Source: Elysia crispata (Eukaryota > Mollusca > Gastropoda > Plakobranchidae). Taken from it: 64,000 nt of DNA. The notes under the pieces are model-generated. The model saw only the letters and a program-made list of their open reading frames with translations, did not search any database and was not told the DNA's origin. Position 1 is the first letter of the stretch. Every line of letters starts with the position of its first letter. The translations under genes were made by a program, and so were the position numbers. Below, piece by piece: positions 13,108 to 49,200 of this stretch. Location: contig JAWDGP010003588.1 of the NCBI GenBank assembly GCA_033675545.1, positions 515,001-579,000 on the forward strand. The letters are read 5' to 3'.

Positions 13108-14879
13108 GTTTAAGCATCATTTTGCGCCTATCAATATACGAAGGGAAGTAATCAAGATATATCAGCACTAAAACCAGATCTTTGTTAACTCCCCCTTTCT
13201 GTAAATTCCTTTTCTTCCGTGTTTTTTTTTTTTTTTGTTTTTTATTTTTGTTATTTTTTCAAAGTTACCCTGTTTACTTCGAAAGCAGTTTATATCGAGG
13301 AAAGCCCGATGAGGTGACAAAATATTTCTTATCCCTATGCAGCCCACATTTTCTTGAAACGTAGTTGTTACAAAAGAAGCAGTCCTCACAATTTGTCGGA
13401 TTTTGCAAGATATATAGGGTTCATTACAAGTTGGGAGGTTATCCCAAGCTCAGCTATAGATCTTGAAAGGACAGTATTTCGCAAGAGTATTCTAGACAGA
13501 ATGGCTGTTCTGTCCACTCTTTTCATGTGTTCATGGAAATCCATTGTATTTGTTATAAAGCCGGTGCTATTCAAAAGACGTTATGCGCTGTAATATTTAC
13601 TTAGCTTGTTTTACAAATAATTTTATATTTGACATGGGGGGTATGTGAGGGTGAAGAGAAGCCCTAAAACCCTCCCCAGTCCCTCATAGAGCATACCAAG
13701 ATTGATCAGCTACGATATTTATCCACAGCAGCAAAAAGTAAAGGAAACAAATTTTTTTTTAAAAAATTAATTTATAAATAAAAAGAATTAAAACTAACTA
13801 ACATGATTGTCAGGTGTGCCAAATCGCACAAGCTTCGCTGTTCTGTTTATATTTTATTTTTATTTAATCTAAACACGTCCCCTGTGCGCCTCAGCACTGT
13901 CTAGTCTTCGAACACAAACGTTAGAAAAAACTGTGGTACCCCTTTCAGACTCGACCCTCTGCTTAGGTACTCTTGGTACCGGATCTTAATATTCTGCAGT
14001 TTAGTTTCCTTCCACAGCAAAAGAGATCCACGTGCTTAGATTAAAAAAAAAACACTTTGAAAAACTATTAAATGGGTGACATATGTGGTGATTTAAAACC
14101 ACTACTTGATGTAACATTTACCGTGGATCAGAGGATCACGGGTACAAACAGCCTGGCTCCTAAAGCTCTCAAGATTGCTTAGCCCTGCTAATGACACCAT
14201 GTTTTTTTCCCCCTCTATTTCAACGATCCACACACCATTTTTTTTTTCAATACTTGCAAAGCACAGCGTAAAGGCCTGCTGGGGAAGAGCGCATCAACCG
14301 AGAGACCTAAGCCATGCGCAGTGGCGTTGGTGGACGGCTGGATGAGCACGCAAGCAAGACATATCAATATGTTTAATAGCGATGAAGGCATGGGATCATC
14401 TTATGCACGACTGCATCAGAGAATCTACCGAACAAGACAGTCGCACAACCTGCATACTATTATTATAAAAGTGCACATTCAGGGTAAACGCTCTCCAATA
14501 CGGCCTGGCGTACACGAAACAGCAGAGCCTACGCTATGGCCCAGTTCTAACCCTTAATCCGTAAGGGCATACAGGCGGCACGCTACTGCACGAGACATTC
14601 GTCATAGAGATTATGCGGGTTTTAACTTATACGTTTGGGAAATCGCTAATGGTTAAAAACAGTGAGTTGTGTGTACGGTACTGCATGATTCCCAGGCCCA
14701 TCTCTAGGTAATAGCACTCGGGAAACAAAGGGTTTTACAATTAACTAGAAAGTGTGCACTCGGTCTTTTACACATTAACGTGGCAATTTATATAACGATT
14801 TGTGGTGTTGTCTAAGGCTCCTCTTCCCGGTTAAGTGTATCTAAGCAAAAAAAAATAGAAGGAAAAAAAAGGGGGAGGG
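13105..14879. other. Intergenic, no gene recognised
   Basis: AT-rich with T-tracts near 13220-13260. A GC-richer segment (about 14280-14560) has a 78-codon plus-strand frame without family resemblance. Nothing else supported. Confidence 0.6.
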
Positions 14880-15152
14880 GTCCCCTTACCTCCGCTTAAG
14901 AGAGAAGAGGAGACAGAATGAGAAGGGAAGGAAGATGCGAGAGTGGGAAAGAGAGAGAAAGAGAGAGGCGGATAGGTAGTAAAGAAAAATCAACCACAAA
15001 CCTAGATCTAGCTCGAGACCGACAAATAAGACGAAAGACGTGTAAACATTACAACAGATGGAATGAACAGGGATCGAACCTGCGCCTCGATGCGGCACCC
15101 ATCGCCTTGCCGAGACAAGACCAGGCACTTAACCACTGAGCTATCCGCATCT
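14880..15152 (-). mobile_element. tRNA-derived SINE
   Basis: Read on the minus strand, the unit opens with a tRNA-like head: an A box matching TAGCTCAGTGGTTAAGTGCC (15143-15124) and a B box GGTTCGATCCC (15080-15070), about 44 bases apart, as in a polymerase III promoter. The head does not close an acceptor stem, so it is not a working tRNA. A tRNA-unrelated body follows, ending in a long CT-rich tail (about 14975-14880). Head plus body plus simple tail is the standard SINE layout. The 80-codon minus-strand frame here is spurious. Confidence 0.75.
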
Positions 15153-15846
15153 ACAAAAATAGATGCTTCAGGAACAGTGACTTTCATGCTGGCTTGAATA
15201 GACTAAGAGGTTGAATCGCTTAGAACGATCAAGTCCATATTTTTACAGGACATAAACAAACTAGCCTCTAACGGAGGCGGATAGAAAAGAGATAGGAAGG
15301 AGGTCGGATGGGCAGGGCAATAGTGTTTCCGATATTGAATAATAAAAGGTGTGAATGGGAAGGTGACGGGATGGGCGCTGCATGATCAATTAACATATCC
15401 ATGTAAATAGGACAACTTTAAGAATGAAAAGGTGGTTACTACATCTAGTTTTCGCAAGGGGTATGACGTAAAAAAGGGAGCTGGGCCATGAAGATCACGT
15501 CTGTCATATCTGGTTGTAAACTGGGAAAATAAAAGGAGGACGCCACTGTCTAGCTACACTAACAAACGACCTAAACTCTTCTCTCTTTCACAATGTTTCA
15601 GATGCACGAGTACATAAAGCATCCTCCGTGATAGACTTCTTCATTACATCTTAATAATTATCACCATCAATAAAGCCTCTATAAAGTGACAAAAACGGCG
15701 TGTTGAGACATACAATTATACCATGGGTCTTTTACCTCTAGGTAAACGAGCATGCCAAAGCGTGTGCTTAGAAAAAACACTTTGTTTCCTCACCCACCCC
15801 TCAACCCCCCCCCCCCCTGATCATCTTGACATAGCCTTCCTATCAG

Positions 15847-15920
15847 GCGTTATGAACCGGTGGTTAACACTCGACTTTGGAATCAGGAACGCTAGGGTTC
15901 GATTTCTGAGTGGGCTCGAG
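15847..15920 (+). repeat. Decayed tRNA-like (SINE head) sequence
   Basis: GTGGTTAACAC (15860-15870) resembles the end of a tRNA A box, and GGGTTCGATTT (15895-15905) is close to a B box, with spacing like that of a tRNA. No cloverleaf closes, so it is more likely a SINE head or tRNA pseudogene than a tRNA gene. Confidence 0.45.
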
Positions 15921-15924
15921 AAGC

Positions 15925-17586
15925 ATTACGTTTAATCCGGGGGTGAAGGAGGAAGAATGTCAACTCATTTCCTAACTTATATCATATGTCTCTGATTAAT
16001 GTCTATGAAGGATCTTTTCTGGGCACTAATTTGACGTTTCCTCTAACAGCTATTCCCCTTAAAATAATGGTAAATGTCACAACAGACAACAGTTTTTGGC
16101 TGTAGATTAGCAATGCTCATTTTAGTTTTCATCATTTTGTGTCCCGGGTATCTTAGCCTCCAGCTGATGGTGCTGAGATAAAATACGTTGAACCTCAACA
16201 ATAGAATTCTTAGCTTAACACTAACAGGATGAACCTTGGATCAAAGGGCCATAATTATGCTTGACGACCCCTCCCCTTTCCCATACACACACATACGAAT
16301 ACATGCTTTTGAGTTTGGACAAAATGTTGCACAATTTATTTCCTTTTTTTAAGCTTCATAATATAATAATCATGTGGGTACCACTGGAAACAAAACATGA
16401 ATTGTATTCGTACTTTTTGTTACGATAAGTTGTAAGTCAGGGAACTAATATTCATTTCTAGATCAGAGACAAAAACTGAATAAAATAAAACATGCCGCCG
16501 GTAAATTCATACCACATTTCATTTTCTTTTTACATTTAAGGTTAAAGTTTGCCCAATTTCATTCCCAGCACTTTGAACTTCAAAATTTAATAAATCCTCA
16601 TACCGTTTTGCTCAGTTTTATTTCCAACATTTGATATTTCAAAATTCTATGGCTGTTTATTTCAAAGCCTGTTTTAGCAGGACAAGATCAAGAATGAGAC
16701 CCTATATAAAAATGTATCTATGAGCAGCTGCATAAATCTAGTTGAGAAAAGAAAGCCATGCAAATAATTATCCTTAACCAGAAACACACTTTATACTAAT
16801 AGATGGATCTAAAGAATTTCAATTTACACTATTTCTTTAGTTGGGCTTTTGGTTACAATGTTGTGTATTTTTCACAATCACAATTATACCCCACTTTGTC
16901 TTCAGTAACATTTGATTTCAGTAGTGTTTAATTTTTGCTTGATATCAGTTGTTTGAATAATTGATACAATTTTGGAATCAACCACTCATAAATATTCGTT
17001 GGGATGAGTAAATTTTCATAGGTGACATATTATTAAGAATACTGATCGTATGACTGAAACTTGTCTCTATCCATACTCAGAAGTCACAGTTTGTTCTACC
17101 AGTTAGCAATATCGCTAAATAAAAAATGCATTAATAGAAAATGATTACATTTGGCATGCAATTCAACTTGGATGAGACTGTCAAATACATTTTAAAATGG
17201 CCTTAAAGCTGAAAAAAGAATCAATTTTAAACCACTGTTCAAATGCGAATCATAGATAGTGATATTTCCTTTAAATGGAGATCAACAAATAAAAAGAATA
17301 AAGAGCTCTCAAAAGTTTCTTTTTTCTCAGCTACATGTATGACAAATTCAAAATCCTCAAAATTTGCCCTATGAATTAATATGACACTTCGCATCAAAAT
17401 CTCTTCCATTAAATTATATAATCATCGATACACCCACACAGAGGGAAATTCCGAAAATGTTAAAAGTACTTTTATAGGCATGCTTTCAATTGACAAAATG
17501 GATCCAATTTATATTTTTGCAAATTTTCCAATCTAGTAAAGATAGATAACTAAAAATTCATCTTTTACCTAATCCTATTATTTAAA
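15925..17586. other. Intergenic, AT-rich, no gene recognised
   Basis: No frame above about 60 codons and no recognisable motif. Base composition becomes more AT-rich from about 16.3 kb on. Confidence 0.65.
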
Positions 17587-18248
17587 GATAAAGAGCACCA
17601 AATCACTCAGTCTGAAAAGAACTTCCTTTAATTCCTAGCTGAAGGCATCTGATGGTTGCGTAAAACCTCATCCAATAAGCCGTATCTTTGACATGACCAG
17701 AAAGCAACATCATAGTGTACTATTCTTCAGAAAACTTTGAGGGAACCTTACCAGCAGAACTACATTTTATAAGTAAATCACAAGACATAGCGTAAATTCT
17801 ACATTTACAGCTCATGTTCCAATATTTTCCTTAACAGCCCCCTCCAGTTCCATCCCCATCCAAGAAAAGAGATAAGAATAATTCAAAGCAGAAACTTGGA
17901 TTCATGAAACAACTAAGCTGTATGTTGGAATTTCATAACTAACTTACTTTAAATGATTTTTATTTGCGGCAGGATACAATTTATAAACAGGGATGAGAAC
18001 TGGACACAAAATTTTTTTACACAACTTTTAAAAATCGGTCAATGCCAGCTACATAGGCAGGAGCGTTCTCTCTCCCCCTTTCCCCTAAATTAAATCAAAA
18101 TTTGATTATAAACAGAGCCATGATTGTGGGGCATTTTTTTTTCAGACAAATGCACCATTAAGTAAACAACTTGATGTTTCCAATATTTTGGATGATTTCA
18201 ACTACAATACATACCTTGATATTGACACTGAAATAAAATAAAAAAAAT
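17587..18248 (+). repeat. ~660-bp dispersed repeat, copy 1 (A-rich 3' end)
   Basis: This block recurs at 27026-27684 in the same orientation, with only scattered substitutions and small indels. It starts with GATAAAGAGCACCAAATCAC in both copies and ends with an AATAAA-like motif followed by an A-rich run (AAATAAAATAAAAAAAA here). The A-rich end suggests retroposition of a non-coding RNA, a 3' UTR or a LINE 3' end. I find no open frame of note and no clear target-site duplication. Confidence 0.85.
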
Positions 18249-19781
18249 ACACGAGATCAAAATAATATATTGCCCAGTTTTAGACTGAATCTCGGAAAAA
18301 TATCGTACTCATAGAATTACATTTTCACTATTTTCTTTCTGTAAATTTAACACACTTTCAACCTTACAGATAAAAGTTTCTATCTGGCACACCGACAAGA
18401 AGGACAGGATTTACAGATGATTACACTAAAGTTCAAAATACATGAGTTCTGTAAATTTACAGATGATTCCCATCCCTGTATAATGCAGATCAATCCTATT
18501 GGAAAAATGAGTTAGCAAGAGAAAGGAAACTAGAATACATACTATCTTTAATCTTAAAATCAAACCCTTATTTCCTTGTCTATTCACAGCATGGACTATG
18601 GCCTGACAATTAAGATTTTCGACAAGAATGGGCACTTTCCTTCCACTTTCAGTCAGATTGAATGGATTCAATATTCTGTCCAGCTGATATATAAAGTTTT
18701 AAAAAAATGTGGGACACTTTGCTACCAAATGAAATTAAAAAGCAGCAAAAACAATCTGAATGGCATGAAAAGAATGTGAACACATTTGACACTTCAGATT
18801 GCAGATACAAGCATTTGGAAATGCTTCTTAAAACAGCAAATGCAGCTCATATGATTATGCAGAAAAAAGAGCATCTATAGCAATGTCTTATGTGTTGGTT
18901 TATATGTATTGAAAGACAAATTTAACATATTTATTCCTTCACCTTGAAAACCCAGTTTACACTGATTAAACAGGCTCGGACAAAAAAAAAATCTTATCGT
19001 TTCTAATGTATCAAGAAGTTTGTACTTTCAACTGCCACATCATCAGTTAACAAGTTGTTCAATTTCAAAACACATACTGGTTATTTTTCACCTTTACACC
19101 AACTAGAGAAATGAAGGGAGGCAGCTGGGTTACAGCCCTTTATCAAAGGAATGGAATATACCAGACATGAACAGAAATAATCTTTGCAAATTTTAAAAAT
19201 TTATGTCTTCAGCTTCCTTAGCAGATAAAAATGTTATTTAAAGCATTAATTTTAGATAAAAATCTGAAATGCCTTCAAAAAGGATGAAAATGCATACATG
19301 TGAAGTGCTGTGTTTGTCTAAAAAAATATATGTCAATCTCATCCAGCCACATAAGGATGATAAAGATTTACCAGCTTTGTCATTTCCTGTTTTTCAAATA
19401 TATTCTATTCTCTGCTCCAATGGAGAAGATGAAAATTTTTCAAGAATCTATAGAAACTATGAATGAAATTTTATTTATGAATCAATAACCTCCTAATTCT
19501 TGATCCAAGTTTTAGTTAAAATGGCCTGTAAGTACTGTAAATCTGTAAAACATGAGTTTTTAACTCCAATTATTTACACATAATAAATCATTTGATTTTG
19601 AAAGGCTCAAGCATCAGAAATTGAAAGACTAAAAAAGAGGTGCTAGAAATAAATTAAGGAGATGTTCAGTTGATTAGAGTAAATCAACTGAAGCTCTAGA
19701 TGGTTAATTTGCCATAAAAAAAAGAAAACACATTTATGATCTTGGATCATACCATAATTCTTCAAGTTCTAAACAACAGAC
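18249..19781. other. Intergenic, AT-rich, no gene recognised
   Basis: Short frames only (60-81 codons), none resembling a known protein. A short motif, TTTACAGATGATT, occurs twice (about 18410 and 18460). Confidence 0.6.
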
Positions 19782-20024
19782 AGTATTATTGTAGTTATCG
19801 GCCCAACTCACTCTAAGTTTTAAAATTTTTTTTTCTTCATGAATTTGATATACTGAACACGAATATGAAGGTTTTATTTGTCACACATAAATACTTTTCA
19901 AGATAGAAGCATTTTTGTATTGCTCTAAAATGCTATTAAACTAGAAATTTTTAATTCGCCAAGAAAGATTCATGATTCAGTTGTGAAGTCTAATGTGAAC
20001 TGGGCCGATATCTGCAAATTTACT
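19782..20024 (+). mobile_element. MITE, copy 1, with 8-bp target-site duplication
   Basis: A 243-bp element without coding capacity. Its left end (AGTATTATTGTAGTTATCGG) is the imperfect inverse of its right end (CCGATATCTGCAAATTTACT), and the inverted repeat runs inward through GGCCCAACTCAC / GTGAACTGGGCC. It is flanked by CAACAGAC (19774-19781) and CAGCAGAC (20025-20032), a 7-of-8 match read as an aged 8-bp target-site duplication. The second copy is at 21193-21431. An 8-bp duplication fits hAT-like or similar cut-and-paste transposases; the superfamily is not settled. Confidence 0.85.
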
Positions 20025-20905
20025 CAGCAGACTATGGATGATTAATCTGAATCTTTAATTAAGCTGAGAGCTAGATCCAGCTTGGATTCTGGTAATGTAG
20101 TATTGGTCTATTTGGTAGTAAATCCGTATAGCTTAGATTAGTGATAGGCTTAAAGATTTTTTATATAGGCCTACTGCTTGAAAGTAGAGATAGAATCGAT
20201 GTAGGCGATGGTTTCATACTGAAATCTTGTTAAGATGTAGACCTAGATCTAGGATTTAACCTATAGCAGATATATCTAGATCTAGGACCTTCTCTATTCT
20301 TGATAAAATAGTTCTGAGTTCAAGGAAATAAATAGCTTAGATCTAGATCTAGAGTCGAGATAAAGACCTATATTGGAAAGTAGTGTATTTCAGTCTGAAA
20401 GGGTCGTCTTTTTTGGTGTCTCATAGACAAATTAAGTTGAAATTGTCATAAATCAAGTATTTCTCACCTTTATCCTATACACCTGATTCAAAAATCGCAT
20501 TTATCATGAAATGGGTAGATTTGGCCAAATTACATAGCGGCTTGAATGAAAGATGGGGACATGGTCATGGGGGTGAACTCGGTGAGTTGATTGTAGCTAA
20601 GCGGAAATACCCAAAGGTTTTTAAAAACATGGATTGGGAGTGAATTTTCTATTTTTGTTGAAATAAGAAATAATATCAAAAATCAGAATATAACTAATTA
20701 TCTATTGAAGTAAATGGTACCCATTTATGACTTATATGCTTTGATATTATATTGTTGTTGAAATATTTGGCAAAATGAGATGTTAATTATTCAAAAGTAA
20801 CTAAATCATCAACATAAACCTTAATAATCTAATTTTTTTTTTTTTTAAACCCCTTACTTTCACTGTCCAAGGGAAAACACTCCCATAAAAAACTGTACTT
20901 CCAAC
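20025..20905 (+). promoter_or_regulatory. Putative NUDCD1 upstream/promoter region
   Basis: The 0.9 kb between the MITE and the NUDCD1 start. No TATA box is evident. It is dense in AGATCTAGATCT-type palindromes (about 20265-20290 and 20339-20353) and has an AGCGGAAATACC stretch near 20598 that resembles an ETS-type site. The transcription start cannot be placed from sequence alone. Confidence 0.4.
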
Positions 20906-34508
<13,603 letters not shown>

Positions 34509-34609
34509 TTCTTCTTGCTATTGCTCTCTTTTTTTCCCTTTTGCAAAGGATTTTCGTTTTGGCTTAATTTGATATTTATAACTCTAGAAAAAATGTGTGC
34601 AACTTATAA

Positions 34610-34615
34610 AATAAA
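34610..34615 (+). promoter_or_regulatory. NUDCD1 polyadenylation signal candidate
   Basis: AATAAA about 100 bp after the TGA, in an A-rich stretch. Another AATAAA lies at about 34730. Which is used is not known. Confidence 0.5.
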
Positions 34616-36233
34616 AAAAATTATATTTGAAAACAGATAAGCTCATTAATGGTCACGAACAATTAACAGTAACATAATTTATAACTAAACAAAATCATAT
34701 TTGTTAGCAAACTGTAAACAGTCTAGTCCAAATAAATGATCAAATTACCATTTAAGCTTGTGTAACAGATGTTGTCATTCGTAGGTAACTCTGGGCTGGC
34801 CATTTTAGTGTTTCTGTCACTCTAAGCATTTCTACACGAAGGTTGTGGCACTCTTCATATATATATCTATTAAGTTTTTCTTGAAAACATCCTTGACTTA
34901 ATTTATTATGTAAGCTTTATTTCTCTTTAACCAATAGTAAAGAGACTTAACTTGAAACACTGACAACTATTGATGGCATTTTGAACAGAAATGTGATGCA
35001 AGTCTAGTTCAGGCTGGAGCAAAAACACTGCTTGACTCGATTTTCAGGGGACACAACTGATAAGGCTGACTTGCGTTAAAAAATCAATTTAAGCAAGTCA
35101 TGGAAATATCTCCCTTGTGAAAAAAAAAATGATCATAAATACTATGCAACTTAGCTGGCTGTTTTTGTGTTTGTTCTGATTTTTCATACTTGAAAAAAAA
35201 AAAACGTTATGTTATTTTTTTGTTTTTATTGTAGTCTGGCCAGAATAAAAATGTTTCAGTATTGATCTTTTCTTTTTACTATAGTCCTGACCATGTTCTC
35301 TGCGACTCATAAGTCATGTACTACATTTGTCTGTTTCCTGCATTTCTTACCAGCCTCATCAACAAATTCAATTTTCTTTTTGCCCGTCAGAGTTATTACT
35401 AATCTTAATTTTCTGTCTGCCATTGTATCAGATTTTTCAATTGGTTACACTTTCAACAGAGAACTGATAGTGAGAAACCAATCTATTTCTGACGCTAGGC
35501 CTATCTCACAGTTGGATTTTGATCAAGTGTTTTCTTGCTAGGGGATTTCATAGCAATCAACACACAAAATATATATCTCAATAGTAATGCCCATTGTCAT
35601 AGTCATAGCCCTGCAGACGAGGGTGAGCATCCTAGAAATACAATAAAAGCAAAATGTAATCAGCAATAACACCAACTGTTTTAGGCCTAGCCCTACAGCA
35701 AGGGAGAGATGGGATGGGTAAGCAATGTACAATCAGCCAATCACTGACTAGGTGACTGAGGGGACAGTGTAGCTTAGCTCTGGCCAGCAGTTCTTTGCAA
35801 TCTCTGCCACCCCCCTTACACATACACACGCTAACACAAGAGCCTATATAAATACTATATGGAGGGGTTTCAGACCCAAAAAAAAAATTGACGTATGTGG
35901 CATTGACTTAGTGGTGTCCACTGTAATTGCATTCTGCTTGAAATTTCACACAAAATGTGGAGGGAGGTAATGTGAATTGTGAGTGCGGACCTACATAAAG
36001 AGCAACTGCAATATGTCATTGGTTGAATAAGTAAAGGCACATCTCAATATTTTGACGAACGGTCCTTTCATTTTATTAATTCAACAAATGAATCATTTAT
36101 CAATGAAATAAAGTCTACCTGATAATTGGCTTATTATATATACAAAGTGCAAGCAAATACTCATATATCACATAAATACTTTCACTTTTTATTTCTGAAT
36201 TGAAAACACTGGACCAACATAATTACTAAAGTG
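34616..36233. other. Tail-to-tail intergenic gap between NUDCD1 and NDUFV2
   Basis: Presumably contains both 3' UTRs. Only short frames (64-82 codons) without resemblance to known proteins; no RNA gene or mobile element recognised. Confidence 0.6.
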
Positions 36234-36239
36234 TTTATT
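36234..36239 (-). promoter_or_regulatory. NDUFV2 polyadenylation signal candidate
   Basis: TTTATT on the plus strand is AATAAA on the minus strand, about 110 bp beyond the NDUFV2 stop. Further candidates lie at 36188 and 36072. Confidence 0.45.
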
Positions 36240-36349
36240 CTACAGCCAGTTTCTTCAAAAATTATGTCATTGAACAATCATCCTTGTGATATTTTTTTTC
36301 TATTTTAATACCATCTCTTCAAAATACATCTATAGAGCAAAAAAAAAAA

Positions 36350-45437
<9,088 letters not shown>

Positions 45438-46157
45438 CTCTTTATTTCCTATCTTGGCCTCTTTGTATTGCTTGTTCCCTCCAATTTTTTCAACCCCATT
45501 TTTTCCTTCATGTTCTCCTTCACTCACTGTTACTTGTATGTTTCTCCCGAAATAACATTTTTAGAACTTTACAAACTAGCTCTCACTCCTTTTCTTCCTA
45601 TAGGCCTACTTCCAGCTTTGCCTTTTTCTTTTCTTTTTTTTTTTATTTGTTTTGTTATTCAATCTCTCAATCCTTCTCAATATCTCTCTCACACACACAC
45701 CGTCTGTCTTTTTCTCTCTTCCTCTCCTTCTCTCCCTTAGTCTGTTCTTTCTGCCTATTTACCCTTTTCTTTCTTTTTTTTTTTTTTTCTTCTGCCTGTC
45801 AGTATGTATTTTGCTCTTTCTCTACCTCTCTGTTACAAACACACACACAAACACTCCAGTGTGAAAATTATACAAAGGTCGCAATATGATTTGAAGCTAT
45901 CTCCTTAATTTTGTTGTCATAATTCATTCGGGTATTACTTTTGTGTTTACGTTCAATATGATTGTTGCTGTGGCATCTCTTATGCTTTTTTTCCTATAAC
46001 AAATGATAAAAATAATAAACACGAATGCCAACGCTCGTCAGACGTATTCCCTATCAAAGATCCATCGTATAATATGTTGGGGTTTTTTTTAGAGGGTGGG
46101 GGTTGTTTGTTTTGTCGAATCACAGAAATCAGTGAAGTTCAGTCAGAAACATTCAAA

Positions 46158-46225
46158 AGGCGCTTGATTGCTCAGTCACTAGAGCTTTGGACTGGCAACG
46201 AGAAGGCAATGAGTTTGGTTGTTTG
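46158..46225 (+). repeat. Decayed tRNA-like (SINE head) sequence
   Basis: GGCGCTTGATTGCTCAGTCA (from 46159) and the following ACTAGAGC match a tRNA D-arm/A box with a short leader; GGACTGGCAACGAGAAGG sits where the anticodon arm would be; GAGTTTGGTTG (46211-46221) is a degenerate B box. No closed acceptor stem, so probably a SINE head. Confidence 0.45.
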
Positions 46226-46239
46226 ACAAGTCTACCAGT

Positions 46240-49200
46240 ATGGCTAAGTCCACAAGTCTTAGACTGCCATCCACTTCTACAGCTATTTACCAGTTTGCAA
46301 CACTGTTCAAGCTTTTTTTTAATGAAAGTTTCTGAAACTTGTCATTCATAAGAAATGAAAGGAATAAAAAATTCTCTTATTCTCTTTTTGTGCATGGTAG
46401 GGACCCTAATCTTTATTTTGGTGGAATAATGATAACATCCACAGGAAAGAGATAACGCTAAACTTATTCATTCCTTGGTTAAATGCTACTGATCACTGCA
46501 TGGTAGAGGGAATTTAAAAAAATATAATTATATATAAAATTTGTAAGATATTTTCACACTTGACAAAGTAAAATATTTGAGTTAGTTATTTAAAAAAATA
46601 TGGATAAGTTATAAAATTTACTTGTTTTGACTTCAACAAAAACATATTTTCAGATCGATATGCAAATCCGTTTATTTATTTATTTATTAAATTTTGTCAG
46701 TCATGAATTATACATTATTGTAACTGTTCATTTTCACAAACATATTAATGACAGTAACAATCACTAAAATGGGAAAGAATGTAACGCAAAGACAGGAAAA
46801 TCTTTTATCAAAGGTGTAATGTAATCCATTCTATTTAGCGTAACAACAGTGAAAAAGGTAGAGTCATGATTGTATATAAAATGTTCATAGCAGCATACAA
46901 GTCAAGGCTAGTATACTGTACAAACACATATTTTACAACATACAATGCAGCATGATGTGAGCTGTATCCATAGAAAGAGAAAAAAAATAATTCTAAGAAA
47001 AGCATGATAAAGAAAGGGGAAAAAAAAATTCAAACTCGCCAGTAACATTGTTCATCATCATTCTTTATCACATTTGAATATTGTTTTGATATTTACATTG
47101 TGGCTTGTCATTAGCTAACTGGTAGACTTAACAATGACAAATAAAAACCCAGAATATGAAAAAAGAAGTAGACCAAGAAAGTAGCAGTACAGCAAATCAA
47201 CTACGGCTTGGTTATAATTATCACAGAAGCCAGGCTTAGATTAACATAGGCATACAAAGGCCACACACAGAAAACAGACTTTTTTTTAGTTTTAATTGAA
47301 AAATCTTCATAGTTGTCTGCTCATCTTTTGATACATTTAATGATTCACTGGCAAAGTTAATACTTATGATACATAGATAGAAAGCTATTTAATGTGTTAG
47401 ATGTGTCAAATACCATTGTTGGTATATAGTTTATACAGAATATTTTATCATTTGTCCATTACATCACCGAGAACATACAGGATCCTTCCATAACTAACTT
47501 GATTATTCTTGACAAGAAAAATACTTCTCAAGAGTCCCCCAGCCTGCCTTAAATATTCTTTTTTTTTTTAATTTGGGCCTTTCTTTATGTCTATGTTTAC
47601 ATAAAAGAAATGCAACATCATAATGGTGCAGAATATCCTAAATGAAATGACAGTTAAGCATGCTCATAAATATACCAAATCTTTTGATACAGAAATGACA
47701 AGCTTAAAAGCAATATTAATTTAAAGTTGGCTTTTAAAATCTATTTTTTTTAATGACCTGAGCTGCATGTAATTCATATTCATTTCATGAAAAGAGATTT
47801 GGGGTATTCCCTTTTTTTTTAATGAATTCGCTTTCACAAACTATTGAAAGAATCTTGAAAAACTTATAAATGCTAGTCAAGGTATTTTGGGAAATAAAAA
47901 CATCTGTTTCTTCATCACCTCTTTTCTATTAATTTAGGTATCCTAATTCTGAATAAAAAAAGGGAAGATTTTTTTTAAATTTGTCAAAAAGAACACAACA
48001 TTTTAAAACACAATTCGGGATACAAATCAAGAATTGAGAAGAAAAAAAAATCTGCAATTAACAATGATTGTGCTAATATACAAACCATGGTCAAAATAAT
48101 ATGCAAACGCTGAGGCAGAATGTCAAACTTTTAACTCCAAAAAAAAAAAAATGATGTATTTATCCATTTAATCTCAAATGTTTTCAAGAAAGTCTCAGAT
48201 AGGTTCAGTATTCAAGAGCAAGAAACATGACATAAAGCTACATAATCTAGTTATGAGTCATTGCATGCTCCATGAACAGTTCTAAATACTTAAGTTTAAA
48301 AAAATACCACCATGTAGCATACATTTTTCATCTTTGCAATGAACATGCATACATATATTCCCTTCAAAGATGTACTGAGAATGTAAGGCACAGTGGCATC
48401 ACTTTAAATAACATCCATACAATTCACAGTGGTGATAAGCTTTATAGTACAGTTAACAAAGCTCAATACATAGTGACAAGTTTGACACTGTCAAATATGG
48501 AGCTCATTTAAGTGAATAAAGGTTTAAGATATTTAATCCTTTCAACTTGGTTGCTTCACATGGCTAATTTATCTGGGGCTACTTCTAACATGCTTTGCAG
48601 ATAGCAAAAAAAAATTGAGCTATGAAAGATTGGAAAAAAAAATTATTTGACAAGTGACATAGTGCTCTTTCAGAAATACATAATACACTTTAATATATAT
48701 GTCAGTCCACAAGAGTCATTCAGTCATTTTAAGCGAGATCCAGTTGAAGCCACACTTTAGGAATGCAAGAAAATAAGGGCCTTGTACAAATGCATGCATA
48801 GGTCAGTTGTATTTATAGCTTTGCCTAAATATAGGTTTAATTTCACTTTGTTCCTTCTTAATTATCATTAACAAGTGTTTCTACTACCCTGAATTTTGAT
48901 ACTACATTCTGTGCTGTTCATAGTGTTGAAATAGAGAGCAACTTAAAGATGTATCCCAAAATTCATTTCCTGTGCATAAAGCAACAAGGAATTTGTACAT
49001 GGGTTTTGTAGACATTAAATAATTCCAGAAGATCAATCATTCATCACTGCATTTAAATGTGCCTCTGAATGGCACTTTTTATTTAGATATTTATGACTGT
49101 AATCAAACTCAACTGAACAATTTATTCCCACCTGCAGTATAGATGGAATAAAAAAAGTGTAATAATATTTCCCGCTTTTTCTTTTTTTCCCATTCACTAA

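Noticed and set aside
15040-15152. Functional tRNA gene on the minus strand
   Set aside because: A and B boxes are good, but the acceptor stem does not pair and a body with simple tail follows, so it is a SINE.
17991-18480. hAT-like element with CAGGGATGRGAA inverted ends
   Set aside because: The left CAGGGATG lies inside the ~660-bp repeat and is present at the same internal place in its second copy, and no 8-bp duplication is convincing.
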